From Eutypella sp. D-1 (lineage: Eukaryota > Ascomycota > Sordariomycetes > Xylariales > Diatrypaceae), in assembly GCA_023313575.1 (NCBI GenBank), contig JAJTTP010000001.1, forward strand, positions 930,001-994,000: a stretch of DNA of 64,000 bases, read 5' to 3'. This document shows, one piece after another, positions 1-11,995 of this stretch. Under the pieces are notes generated by a model that saw only the letters and a list, made by a program, of their open reading frames with translations, was not told where the DNA came from and did not search any database. Every line of letters begins with the position of its first letter. The stretch's first letter is position 1. A program made the translations under genes and the position numbers.

Positions 1-1657
1 ACGTGAATAAGTACGGACAGCAAGCCCTTACCTTCATCAAAGGGTTGTTAGACGCTTAGGGGGTCAAGTGATTATGGATATATACTCGGATGGATATCTC
101 AGAATCCTAGTGAATACCTAAGGCCTTTCATGAAATAGTGAAATACCAGTGAAACTCAAGTCAATTGATTATTCCATCCAATATTGACCAAGCAATACTT
201 TCGAATGGGGGAGTTATCAAGGGACCAAACTGTCATGATCGTGATAACATTATAGACTTTCAGCATTACGTAGAAGAAAATTACCCCGGCGTATTATTTA
301 GCGCAACAGGTCGCGCAGGCTGAAGACACCACTATTCATGATCTAACTGATTCTACTTATATTAGACGAGGACGACAGCGACAATAAATGACCTGATTTT
401 AGGTAGCTCGCTGCCCGAGCTGGGCAGGAACGAGCTCGTTATCGTAGCTCTTATCAGGCGGGGTTGGTGGATGCGGTAAGCAAGCAATGCAAAGCAAGGC
501 TCCTGAGAACGTCTCGGGTTCCTTAAGGTGTAATAAGCAAGCTGGTATCTCAATGATTCGGGGGGCGTGTCGGAAAAGGTACCTCCCATGGCAGCTTGGT
601 GCAGCGGTTAAAGTTCTCTCCTGTGGTATATGGCGGGGTTCGTCCGGACGGGTTCGAGTTCGACGACGGGAAGGGAGGGGATGTCCTGACCAATGCTCCA
701 GCTGTCCGGTATACCGCCGACATACCTACCAAACTCCCCGTGGTCGCAGACACGTAGGGCCGGACCTTCGGGAATGGCCCGAAGTCTTTTGCCATCCGTA
801 TCTTCCTAATTCTTCTTTTTTTTTTTGTGCCCAGCTTCCCTGTTCGAGCCCCGAAGTAGGCGCCTTTTCCCTGAATGGGCATCTCCGGCCACTGTCGTCT
901 CGATCGCGCCCTTCACTAACGCTGTGGTCGAATTACGCCCCTCACTCCCCTATAGATCGCATCCAACATGTAGCGTAATTGGCTCACTGCCGACTTAGTG
1001 TTCATGTTAGATATTTTCTGTAGCGTCTCAGGCTGATGTTGCGCGTCCGAGAAGGTGCGCATGCTGAGTGAAACCCGCCCGTCGCTGTACCAACGTAGCA
1101 AAGTGGCGGCAGGGCCAGCCTTAGCCTTAACCTCCTCGTCTTGCTTTTCTCCTATCGCCGCTGGCTTGGGCCTGAGAACACCGTAACGCCTTCGGCCTGC
1201 GCGAGTTGTAGGGCGAGCCCTAAGTCGTCACTTGTTGATTGGATTAATATCATCTGACCGTGTCTCAAATGGGCAATATAGTCGAGAAGGTATATTACCT
1301 ACGTCAATGCCAGCTGCATGGTTACCATCTGTATTTTGGTCGAAGCGGCCTGGACAAACATCTAAATCCTTTGCATTCAGACCGACGCTGGCCAAGACAC
1401 CCACGTATAACTAAATCAAAAGTGCAGAGTGATGTAGGCTGTACCGTGATAAGATAGCCACACAGCATGCCCTTAGATAGGATACGTGTACTCAGATCCC
1501 ACTGGTAAAGTCTCAACTCTATTCACGAGTATAAGCCACAATTGAAATTGGGCAGCTATTTCAACCCGTCACATCTTTTCCTCAGATCAGACTAGCGACA
1601 CCCTCCCACACTCTACACATACTCTTCGCCTCACCGCCACCAACACACAAAGTTCCA
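1..1657. other. gene-poor flank
   Basis: No convincing protein gene was found. Short open frames lack family motifs, splice structure or consistent coding character on either strand. The only structured item is a possible tRNA-derived element near 590-830, listed separately. The stretch leads into a decayed methyltransferase gene, so the whole left edge looks like eroded accessory DNA. Confidence 0.5.
590..830 (+). mobile_element. possible tRNA-derived SINE-like element
   Basis: A block resembling a Pol III A box (TGGTGCAGCGG, about 597-607) is followed some 45 bases later by a near B box (GGTTCGAGTTC, about 651-661, one base off the GGTTCGANTCC consensus). Downstream the sequence runs to a T-rich tail near 814-827. 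This order, a tRNA-like head, an unrelated body and a homopolymer tail, is what fungal SINEs look like. The T arm does not pair properly, so it is not a functional tRNA. No second copy was found in the window, so the call rests only on the box spacing. Confidence 0.25.
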
Positions 1658-2943
1658 ATGGCTCAGAACCAATCTTTACTATCTGATGTCCTTGAGCAAA
1701 CCGAGAGCATAGTCAAATATCTTCAAGTCAATGAGTTTCGAGAACCTACATTCGAGTCAAACACTCGTGATATTCTCCATACCCCAGAATACAAGACACT
1801 ACCCAGTGCTATGAAGGCATCCCTCGAAGATCTAAGTGTCTAGTTGATGGCCCTGCATACTTCCTACGTATATTCTGCTGCATCGGTTACGATCTGGGTG
1901 CTCTCCAGATCGCGCTCAATTTCTTTCTTCTCACTTTGGTACCAGAATACGATGAGATTCAAATCAAGTAACTGGTCAGCAAAGCCGGCTATGACCTGGA
2001 CTGTGTACAGCACATCATGCGCCAGCTCATCATCTACCGCATCTTTCAAGAAGCTCGCCCTGGCTTCGCGTCCCACAGTTCTAGGTCTATAGTCATACGC
2101 AATGCCTGTCGTCCATTCGCTACGTAACATGGTGTTCCCACGTTTGGGTATTATTCCCGACATCCTGAAAAAGCTCTCCGATTTGCCAAAGCAATGACTG
2201 AGCTCACCAAGAGTATGTTTGGCACATTTCTATCCGTTCATGCCCCAGATAAGGCGCCGTTTGCTTCCTAGCGCGGATTCAACATTATTGACTTCCAGGC
2301 CATCAAGTGAACCACAATCTCGATTAATTGAAGGCTTCTCTTTAGCGACTGAATCTGAAGGGAACGGTAGTTGATGTTGGTGGCGTCAGTGGCCATATTT
2401 CCATGGCTCTTACTCGAGCAAGTTCTCAATTGGTCGCGGAACATTGGGCACTACGAAAGGGCCGCATCTGCTCGCTTACCATGGGTTAAAACTTTCCCTA
2501 ACTTGAATCTTGTTGTTCAGAACTCATAGTCTATGCTTGCGGAGGGAAACACACGGCTTACTGACGACATTTCCTTCAGCGCCTACGACTTCTTCCCGCC
2601 TCAGTCGTACAAGAACGCAGCGGCCTTTCTACATCGACTATGCACCATAAATTGGGCAGATAGTTAAATGGTAATTATATTGACGAATCTGGTTCCGGGC
2701 TCGGAAAATCCAAGCCCAGACACACCATTGATCATCAACGAGATTGTGCTTACAGCACCTGGGGCCTGGCCACGTCACCGAGAGCGCGTGAAGCGTCAAA
2801 TCGGCATGGTCATGTTGGTTGTCTACGGTAGAAAGCAACGCACAAATGCTGAGTCTGAGGCTCTATTGAAGGAGCCAGACCCTAGGTATGAGATTCATGG
2901 AGTGTATGACGATAACCCGCTAGGTCTCGAGGTCTCTGAATAG
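1658..2943 (+). pseudogene. O-methyltransferase pseudogene (SAM-dependent, secondary-metabolism type)
   Basis: Pieces of a fungal class I O-methyltransferase occur in order on the plus strand but in several frames, broken by many stops. First is an N-terminal piece starting at ATG 1658 and ending at a stop at 1841-1843. Next, about 1908-2210, is the dimerisation/winged-helix region with the hallmarks IYRIFQEARPGF and RHPEKALRFAKAM. The SAM-binding motif I follows (VVDVGG-V-SGHISMAL, about 2370-2415), then AYDFFPPQSYKNAAAF (about 2581-2630). The C-terminal part (about 2690-2943) contains LLKEPDPRYEIHGV, matching the usual family ending. In-frame stops and frame changes separate the pieces, too many for introns alone. 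This is a dead gene and probably once belonged to a metabolite cluster with the neighbouring reductase. Confidence 0.8.
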
Positions 2944-4229
2944 GGGTAGATTCATTTGATTGGCCAAAGAAACCTATTCCCCACCTTCATTCCTGGGATT
3001 ATTTAGACAACCTAGCTCTTCAAGATGGTGAGGGGGCAACGCTCTCAAGTACAATAGCGAAAACATGTGTCTTTCAATACTCTTTACACTTTGATTCGTG
3101 ACATGTGCTTCTAACCACATGGTTTGACTGTGTAAAAGTCAGTAGGAAGCGAATGAAGCTTGGCGCCACCACGGCGCCGTGATGTTCGGTGCCTAGAATG
3201 ATCCAATCAAATTAAAGATCACTCTGTCCCGCTTTCCTATTATGGTAGCCCGCCTAGACCAACGGGACGGGAGTTACCCATCTTCGTTCAATATCTGTCA
3301 TCAAATGACTAGCTCAAATAAATTCGACATAATGACCGAATTTACCGACTGGTGGGAACTACGTTGTTAAATGTGGTCTATAAGCCTTCGAATGTTGACT
3401 AAGAGAAACTTGGATTTCAGCGTGAAGACGTAGCACTCGTAGCTCCTACTGCCTGCCTCATACATAACTTAGTAAGTATGTCGTGCCTAGTCGATAACCC
3501 CTTGTCGAAAGCACACGCTTGGCGGGCTGGAGCAAAATTAGCGGTTTTATAAAGGAACTTGCCAGTATGTAGAGCGGGAATCCCCACCCATTGGTCATTA
3601 TTTAAAACCGTGGCTATCACGGCTACTGCGTCAGCTATGCATCATGCAACGGCCAGGGTATGGCGCCCTGACCCGGCTATCGACCGTCCTAAGTCCTGTA
3701 AACCCGCCTATAAACTCGATCGCTAAACTCTTAACAGGAACTCTATTACAGGCGGCAACAACCGCTTGATAGGCTAGGCATATGCTACCAACAACGACCT
3801 AAAATTTCAAGGCACATTTGGATTCCTTAACTCCGGTTAATTGTAGATAATATTTATTGGTTGTGAACCTTACAAGACCCCGGTAGAGTATGTGACAATT
3901 ACCGCATAGCGCATTGTCCACAGAGCGGGTATAGTCGCCACATTCGGCGATGTCGGTTTTGTGGTGCGAATGTGTCCAATAATTGGAGAGAATAGAGCTA
4001 GGAATAAGCCTTTTGGTCCAATTTGGATTACAAATCCGAGCCATCTTTTCACTGAACCAAAGTATAGAGATGTGCATATCGTGTAATAGTATCGCATCTC
4101 ATCGAACTGTCGTTTTTTCCCAAGGCCTATAAAAAGGAATAGCTATAAACCGACTCATCTCCCTGCGATATCAACATTAAACATAGGGTTCAATACATCA
4201 TTCCAATAGTATTTACTCATCCTAATATC
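2944..4229. other. spacer upstream of the aldo-keto reductase
   Basis: No supportable gene. Open frames on both strands are short and show no family motif. The right end is the promoter of the reductase, with a TATA-like box listed separately. Confidence 0.5.
4128..4135 (+). promoter_or_regulatory. TATA box of the aldo-keto reductase gene
   Basis: TATAAAAA lies about 100 bases upstream of the ATG at 4230, the usual fungal spacing. No other strong TATA-like string lies between it and the start codon. Confidence 0.5.
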
Positions 4230-5458
4230 ATGTCCTTCTTCACACCTGCGCCCGAGCCGCCCACGGAGCTGGGTCGTCTCCGTATCCTCTCATCCACGGC
4301 TGGCGTCCGCGTGTCCCCGCTACAGCTGGGGGCTATGTCAATCGGAGAGGGATGGAAGGACACGATGGGCTCTATTAACAAAGAGCAGTCGTTCAAACTT
4401 CTTGATGCGTTTGTCGAGGCCGGTGGCAACTTCATCGACACAGCCAGCAATTACCAGAATGAGCAGTCCGAAGCTTGGATCGGTGAGTGGATGACTGCCC
4501 GCAAGAATAGGGACCAGATCGTTTTGGCCACAAAATTTTCCGCCGACTACAAAAAGCATGAAGTTGGTCAGGGACCAAAGCTCGCCAACTACGCGGGGAA
4601 CCACCGACACGCAATCCGCGTGACGGTCCGCGACTCCTTGGCCAAGCTGCAGACCGACTACATCGACATCCTCTACCTGCATTACTGGGAATGGACTACT
4701 TCAATCAAAGAGGTTATGGACAGCCTGCACATCCTTGTCGAGCAGGGAAAAGTGTTGTACCTTGGCATCTCCAACACGCCAGCCTGGATCGTCTCAGCTG
4801 CCAATACTTATGCCATAGAGCATGGAAAGACTCCCTTCAGCATTTACCAGGGGCGGTGGAACGTAATGAGGCGCGACATCGAGCGAGAGATTCTTCCGAT
4901 GGCACGCCATTTCGGCATGGCCATAGCGCCGTAAGTATTCAACCCTTTCCATACGTGTAGATCTCCTCCCTTCCATTAGGGAATAACAGATGAAACTGAC
5001 CTCTTTATAGATGGGATGTTATCGGCGGTGGCAAGTTTAAGACTCAAGAAGAGGTCAAGAAGCGCAAGGACGCGGGTGAACCTTTGCGCTCTGTGGTTGG
5101 GGTGGCCGACCAGACAGCAGACGAGATTAAAACCAGCGAGGCCCTTGCCAAGGTAGCATCTGAGCACGGCATCAAATCACTATCAGCCATCGCGCTCGCG
5201 TACGTGATGTCGAAGGCCCCACGTGTGTTCCCCATCGTGGGTGGCCGAAAGATCGAGCACCTCCACGACAACATACAGGCGCTCAGTATCAAGCTGACGG
5301 ACGCGCAAATCGAATACTTGGAGAGCGTCCAACCCCTCGATGTCGGCTATCCCCATAACATCACTGGGCCGGACCCTAACGTAACAGGGTCATCGAGACT
5401 CTTACAGATAACTTCTCAAGTGAAATTCCCCGCAGCCCACAACCCGGGGTCGATCTAA
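4230..5458 (+). CDS. aldo-keto reductase, norsolorinate reductase/aryl-alcohol dehydrogenase type
   Basis: Two exons (4230-4930 and 5011-5458) separated by an 80 bp intron (GTAAGT...ATAG) give 382 residues. Predicted role: NADPH-dependent reduction of an aldehyde or ketone in the cytosol, often in aromatic polyketide metabolism or lignin-derived aryl-aldehyde reduction. The AKR catalytic tetrad is complete: Asp70 and Tyr75 in [15 protein letters not shown], Lys102 in VLATKFSAD, His151 in LYLHYWEW. The splice joins ...MAIAP to WDVIGGGKF, a strongly conserved join in this subfamily. The C-terminal half has [13 protein letters not shown] and PIVGGRK cofactor-binding segments. The neighbouring O-methyltransferase pseudogene suggests the remnant of a metabolite locus. 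The family call is firm; the substrate is unknown. Confidence 0.93.
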
Positions 5459-6108
5459 ACTCTCTTGATTCAATGCTCCAGGTTCTAGATATTGACAGAA
5501 CATTATCATCTAACTCACAATACTGTATCTCACCACTCATATACAAAATATAAGAATACTATATCGAGTTATAGCAACTCTTTCAGTAGAGTAAAGACCA
5601 CTAACCCTCACATCCACAGTGAGAGACAGCGTCCTCCCTGAAAGGAGTCGAGGGGCATCCATGTATAGTGACTCTATTAATGCCGCTATCTCGACCCTCT
5701 ATGATCCTATCAACAGGTTCACCTATAGGGTGTTTCCTAGGCTCAGATGATATGCCGTTACGCAAAGCACCTACGTTGTTAGTAACCCTGAAACGTCAAC
5801 GACGAAATGGCAAAAATGAAGTCAACGGTTGCTCATCGCATTGATAGAAAATAGCTAGTCTCTAATACCCCATCCCCGTTGCTCTAGCAAGCAGCCAACG
5901 TCCACATGTACTTCATATGCGCGAGTGGATGGCTTTGGCCAAGGACTGGCAACCCAGAACGAGATAAGGAGCGAGTGGTTCGCTTCCTATCGCGTGTAGA
6001 CCGACAAGCTATAGCGCTACTCATGGTGAAGCTGTCAAGATTCTCGGGAGCTCTGACGGCAATTTCCCAGCGGCAAGCACTGTTGCGTGACTAGTAAAAC
6101 CCAGTACC
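5459..6108. other. spacer between convergent genes
   Basis: Downstream regions of the aldo-keto reductase (plus) and the large GTPase (minus). One short frame near 5906-6094 has no family features. I see nothing else supportable. Confidence 0.5.
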
Positions 6109-9100
6109 TTAGTCGTCCATTTCCTCATCCTCGTCATCTTCCTCTTCCTCTTCATCGCTATCGACCTCTTCGCCACTGTCGGACTCTCCCTCTTTACCTA
6201 GATCTTTGTCCTCGGCGATGTACTCGGTTGGCATAGCGACTTCATCCGGCTTGGGGGGTTCATAGCTAACTTCTGTGAATTTCCAGCCAACCTCCCACTT
6301 TGTTACTATCGTCCGAATATCTCTCTGGAGTGTCAACTTCTGCGCTACGGACTCTTCGTGCTTGGTATCAGGTTTCAAAACATTGTTGAGTAAGACCTTC
6401 GTTTGCGTGGTGAAGTCCTTTTCGGCCAGTTCGCTCATCTTTGAAAAATCTGCTGGGAGCTTCTCAAGATTACCCCGCAGAACATCATCTAACCGTTCGA
6501 AAGCGGCGTTGAACATCTTCAGTCCACTTTTCTTGGTAAATTGGAACAGGATGTCTTTCCTCCTCTCAAAGTGGCCAACACCTAAACACGAATTAATCAA
6601 TTATACTAGCCAAACAGCACAGATGAAGCCTACTTACCCTTCTCTTTTAATGCCGCTTTGAACGTCGGGGCCCACCTTTTGCGTATAGCATCGATGAACT
6701 GAGGATGCACGTTGGAGGCATTTTTGGATATTTGGCAAAGAGCCCTTCCCGCTCTGTCCTTCAATGTCTCCTTGATTGCATCGAGTTTTGGAATCTCTTC
6801 CTTCATGATAGGTAGAAGTTGTGGGATCAAACGTTCTACTGTGATCTGAAGTTCGACAATCGAGTCGTTCCAGATCCTATTCAGTTCCTCGTTGACCGGA
6901 CCCGCAAGGCCGGGAATGTCATTATGAAGTGCGCGATTCCAGTCCTTCACAATGGTCTTCAAGAGTACGTCACCGCTAAGAGAGCACGTCAGCATCAATC
7001 ATCGACCAATAATTCAAGGTCCATCCATACATATCTTCGAGCCAGTTGAATTCAAGGCCCTCCTTGCTTTTGGGGACGAATTTTCGTCCAAAGCGGGCGA
7101 TATTGGCTTGATAGGTGAGCCAATGAATTTTGTCCTTTGTCGCATCGTTTTCAGGGTTCTTGTATCCCCAGCCAACAACAACCTTCTCGCATTCCTTCTT
7201 GAATTTTTGCAGAGAGCCTCTCCTGTTCTTCAGCGGGTTATGTCCTTGAACCTTTCTGTTCAACTTCTCGAGGCATTGCTGGATTTTCTGCGAAAGTTAG
7301 TTATATATTCATGCGCATCTTATGTCGTCCAGAATTTACGTACCTCTCCCAATTTCTCGACGGCAGGCTCGAACACATTCTTCGCCGCCCAGTCACTGCT
7401 TATGTCAATCCTTTTGCTATCCCAACCATCGCTAGACCACGTAGAGAGAGAGTTATATATCGTGTGGAGAGAATTGAGCATAGAGCTGGCGTGCAATTCT
7501 CTCTCCCTGATTGTTGAATTTCGGATCCAACGAGACAACTGACGGATTCCCGTATGAGTCACGGTTGGGAACCCTGGAAGATTACGTCCATCGCAAAGGC
7601 ACTTCCAAAACGCAGCGGAGCTGACTGGTAAGATGGAGATGGTACCATCATAATCCGGGTTTAATTCCGCTGTAGCGACCTGGGCCTGTCTTTTCTTGAA
7701 GTCCAGTGCCAGACGCTCTTTCAAGATGCGATTCCGCTCGCGAATACAGAGGAAATTGATGATGCAATCAACGCGGTCTCGCTCATTCGTTTTCTTCCTT
7801 CTCATGTCGCTAATACCAAGACTGCGTTGTTTAATTTCTCTCTTTTTCTTGAGATCATCTGATCTTTTCACTCGAGCGGCTTCTTTGGCTCTAGAGTCGG
7901 GATCTAATAAAGCATGAAGAAATTAGCGGGATATGTTTCACTCAAGCAGACAAGAAGACAATGCACGGACTCTTCTCATTAACCCGAGTGCGCCATTGCC
8001 TGTGAGACTTGCTGAAGGCTGACTCGGCGGCCTTTTTCTCTTTGGCGATCTTTTTCGAATCCTTTTCCAAATTTTTCAGTTCGGTCTCGAGTTCTTGCTT
8101 TGCGCGTACCATGTCTTGCAATTGATGATTGCTTTTCGCCTCTTTCTGGCGTAGAGCAGATGTGACATCGATCTGGTCGATTTGAGACAAAACGACACAG
8201 TAACTTTGCTTGTGGTACTTCCCGTTCATCTGAAGCTTCAGCTCTTGATTCCTGGACATCAATTTGACTGACGTCGTATCGTCAGCAGCACGCCTAGCCG
8301 GTGCTACAATCAGTGTCGCGGCAAGCATATTGAAGTACTTCTCAGCTATGGCAGCACGACTCTCGACGGCATCTCCAAGGCCGGGTAAATCTACAAGCTG
8401 AACGCCACCCCGTAGGATCTCCGCCTTCACGAAGACCTCCACAAGGGAGACCAATGGCCACGCGGCAAATTCCGACCCAGATTTGGTGTGCTGCGACGCT
8501 GTTGAATCCATATATGATTTCATGGACTCGGCGAATTTGTCTTTATCATTGTGGAAGAACTCTTTCGTTTTCCCACAAAGTTTGGTGATATGCGGGTCGC
8601 GTGCTAGGACGGCCTTGGCGTCCATGGTGTCCAGGTCCTTCTCAGTGATACCCCAAAGAACATTTATCATCTCTAACGTTGGCACAAGATTGGCTTTCGC
8701 ATCTCTGAGTGCCTCCATATCGGCTTGGGTCTGCTGGTCCGATTCTACCTCGAGAGCAGACTCTAGCTGGTTCTTCGCTTTCAAGTCCCCGAAAAACTCA
8801 TCCAGTTGCTGTGCGATGTCAGCTCGGTCTCGGAAAGTTACCCGACCACGAAATTCCCGGTCAGGTGTGTCATCTCTGTTATATGAAATCACGCAAGGGA
8901 CGGCAGTTGCAGCCTCATGGTTACTGGTTGGTAGTAATTCTGGGTATCCCAGGAGCGCATTTAATAATGCTGTTTTCCCGGCGCCTGTGGCGCCTGCGAC
9001 ACCGACAGACACGCTGAACTTGCCGTGTTGTTCTTTCATGTTCTCTGCACTATGTTAATAAAAATGATGCCAAGGAAGTAGGGAGTGTCCAAGAAGTAGA

Positions 9101-9366
9101 AACGTACGATAATCCCGAAGGCATTTTGTCAGCTGCTCTTTCCCCAAGAATATGTCCCCAAAGGAATCTTCATCTACTATCGTCGATCCCGTAAATGCGG
9201 ATTGTAGGCATGATTCGACCTCGTCCATCCTCGTAAAGCCCTCGGTGAGAGCCTGCTCTTTGATCATGATCCGTTCCTCGTCGGAAACATCTGCGTAGTC
9301 TATCCAAGCGAACTGAGAAGCCACAGTTCCCACCTCGAGCTTGACTTCGCCATCATTTTGTGCCAT
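6109..9366 (-). CDS. dynamin-like large GTPase (SLIP-GC-like fungal protein)
   Basis: Six exons (9366-9108, 9044-7971, 7903-7344, 7287-7031, 6975-6638, 6581-6109) joined by introns of 55-67 bp give 986 residues with no internal stop. The GTP-binding core is clear: P-loop GATGAGKT at residues 104-111, and the G3 motif DLPGLGD near residue 304. A Lys/Glu-rich coiled-coil segment follows, then a long helical C-terminal region, ending in a strongly acidic Asp/Glu tail. This layout matches fungal proteins annotated as nuclear GTPase SLIP-GC-like or with a DUF7605-type C-terminus. No membrane segment or signal peptide is visible. Such proteins are numerous and variable in fungi, and their function is unknown; a role in non-self recognition or defence has been discussed for dynamin-like GTPases generally, but nothing here proves it. 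Confidence 0.88.
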
Positions 9367-10542
9367 GGTGTTCTATGTCGAGGTTGGATGAATGGCTGTG
9401 CAGGTATCCAGATGAATTTGAGATGTGGAGAAGTTGAGGAAAGTGGAAAGATCCCGGAAGTTATTTATGTTTAATGTTTGAATGGAAGGAAGGTGGGAAG
9501 AAGCAAATAGGCACTCCAATGATGGATTTAATAAAAAGTGGGATGAGTCATCTAGGAATCTAGTATGAAAAAGGGAGATATCGCTATGCTGATGTGGTAG
9601 GTTTAGATGACGACATGTAGCTTCAGCAGTTGCTGGATGATATGAACGCTGACCAGAGTGGCGTAGTAGCTGATGATATGAGCGTATGCAAGTGCGTTAT
9701 GTTTCACGATGACCCACACTGTTTACCTTGCGAGTAGAGGTGGGAGAATTGGCTAGTTGCCTATGGAAGGTATGATTCTGTAACTTCGTAGGATGCTGTA
9801 TTAATATCACCCCCGGCGTTACGTTTGAGGTCGGGTTATGGGGGTTGAAGTTGCCTGATTAAGTGTATATGATATAGGCAAATCTTTTCATGTGGGTGCT
9901 ATTACTTGGTAAGATGGAAGAGAGGGTACAATCAAGTGAGAGTGTAACCAGAGCCTAAACGAGCAGATGGGACCGTATGGTAAGAGAGGAAGAAATGGAA
10001 GGACGTGAGTGGGTAGGGTGAAGGTCTTACTGGATATGAAGATGAGTTGTAGTATACTCTGCCTCTAAAGTTGGTATTGTAGATGCTAGTCCAGAAGCCT
10101 AGAGTAGACGGACGTAGAGTTGTCGGAGTGGTGTTGTGGGAAGATGAACAGATCCAAGTGACCAGTTGTGAGGGATAGGTGGCGCAAGTGAACAACACCT
10201 CAAGAAGGGAAAATGAAATCCACTGGGTTCTCGTGCCTTCCAGCAGAGAATCGGGTTTATATGGATAATATCAGAGTATATTAACCAAGCTCCAAGGTAA
10301 CTGCGATGGGTGCCTGGCTAAGCAAGTTGTGGTGTTGCTTAAGAGCCTTTGCCTAATCGGCCTTCTGATACCTTGGTCGTTGGATAAACTTAGGGTGTGT
10401 GCTACTATGACTTGTTGAATCTTTCTATTGTGATATTGGAGATCTCAGACTCAGAGCTAGTTAAATAGAAACAGCGATGCGCAGGACAAGGATTGGTCTT
10501 GATGGAAAAGTGTACCTGCCCGGAAATAAGTGTGTTGCCTTA

Positions 10543-10564
10543 GGGTAGGTAGGTAGGTAAGTAG
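10543..10564. repeat. GTAG tetranucleotide microsatellite
   Basis: Several head-to-tail copies of GTAG (imperfect at the right end). The same TAGGTA/TACCTA words recur in spacers across the window, for example near 21340, 21830, 23230 and 62960. Confidence 0.6.
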
Positions 10565-10954
10565 GGTTATGATGTTATTGGATAAGATGGATGTGACCTG
10601 AGTTAGACAACTCGTTGGTCAACCTCAAAGTAGGTATATAGCACGTAGATGTTTATAAAAGTAGGCAGTAGCTACGGCCCAACTTTGAGACCTACAGTAT
10701 GGAACTATTTTACCCTATCAAGAAGCAGCGTCCCACGTGGAAGTTATCATAGGTAAGTACTCAGGTGCTATTATCATGGTTTCGAGATCTGTGTTCTATG
10801 TATCTGCGTATCAAAGTTTCCAAAATGCATGACGCCCGACCACAAAATGAAGCCATCCTCACCTGGTCAATAACCCCCCCCCCCCCCCCTTCCGCGCATA
10901 CAACCCTGAGCCTCTTCAATGTGTAATCCCAGCTCCGCCCCGTTGAGGAAAAGT

Positions 10955-11995
10955 TCAGCCGCTCGCTAGGCAATACGCCGTCATTAAACATAACTGGACA
11001 ATTTCGCCGGCGTCCGTTAGACGCCGTTGAGTTATATCTACCATGACCGTGGCTTTGACGAGGACTAAGATTTGGGACACGATGATACTGAAAACCACGG
11101 AGCCGCGGTGACCCATCCCGATCTCGATGGCTAGAGCACCGGGGTCTGTTGCTGGGACCGAGATGTTGCTGAGGACGGAATCCTGATCAAAACATTGCTG
11201 GAGCTCGTGACTGAGACCTCCAACGGGAGAACGGCCGGTACTTTGTTCGGGGCGCCCGACGGTAGAGCTAGTAGTACCCGGAATACATACACAAGGGAAC
11301 ACGGAGACAGAGAGGTCGAACATCATTTCACCCGAGCACATTTCAGTCAAGCCATACTGTAGGTATTCGGTAGTTACGTGGTTGGTTCATTGCAGTCGCA
11401 GTCCAGCAGCATATCGCAATAGGCTCAAGGCCATCATGAACGAGGGGTGTCAGTTTGCGCCGTTATGTATCGAACCAGTGTAATTATTGGTAGAATCGTG
11501 GGGGCAGCAGTAAGTCAGATTATGAGTCTCTGTTCTAAATCTCTACCAGGTGGCGGCTTCGGGACTTGCTTGTGTAGGCAGCTAGCTGTCCAGATAATCC
11601 CACCCTCCTCCCAATCCATGCTCTGGGGCAGCAGGCAAGGTCAGGAGCCAGCGGCCCGGGTAGCTAACGGGGAAAGCCCATGTCGACACTACCTTCCACC
11701 AAAATCCAGATATCGAACTCTTTGTAGCTCGCGTTTAGCACGAGAGGCTTGATTGGGGCCATCTCCCCGGCGACGACGTGGGCGTTGACAGTGCTCCACC
11801 GTGCGCACGCTGCTCAGCCGCGCCAGGTCTCGCGGCAATTTATCATGGGAGTGGCACACCTACGAGGATGATGGGCATAATCCTACGACTCGAAGTGCCA
11901 CGTTGAGGGCGGCCATGGTAGCGACATTGGGCACCGTGTAGATGTCGTGGTATTCTTTAAGTACGGGGGTTGAGACCATCAATGGGACTGCCGAA
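10955..11995 (-). pseudogene. possible protein-coding relic, unidentified
   Basis: On the minus strand several fragments read like protein but in shifting frames: YHDIYTVPNVATMAALNVAL near 11880-11960, then VLNASYKEFDIWILVEGSV near 11690-11740, and a 131-codon open frame at 10955-11350 with hydrophobic stretches. Stops lie between them and no set of plausible introns joins them. No family was recognised. It could equally be chance open frames in GC-richer DNA. Confidence 0.25.
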
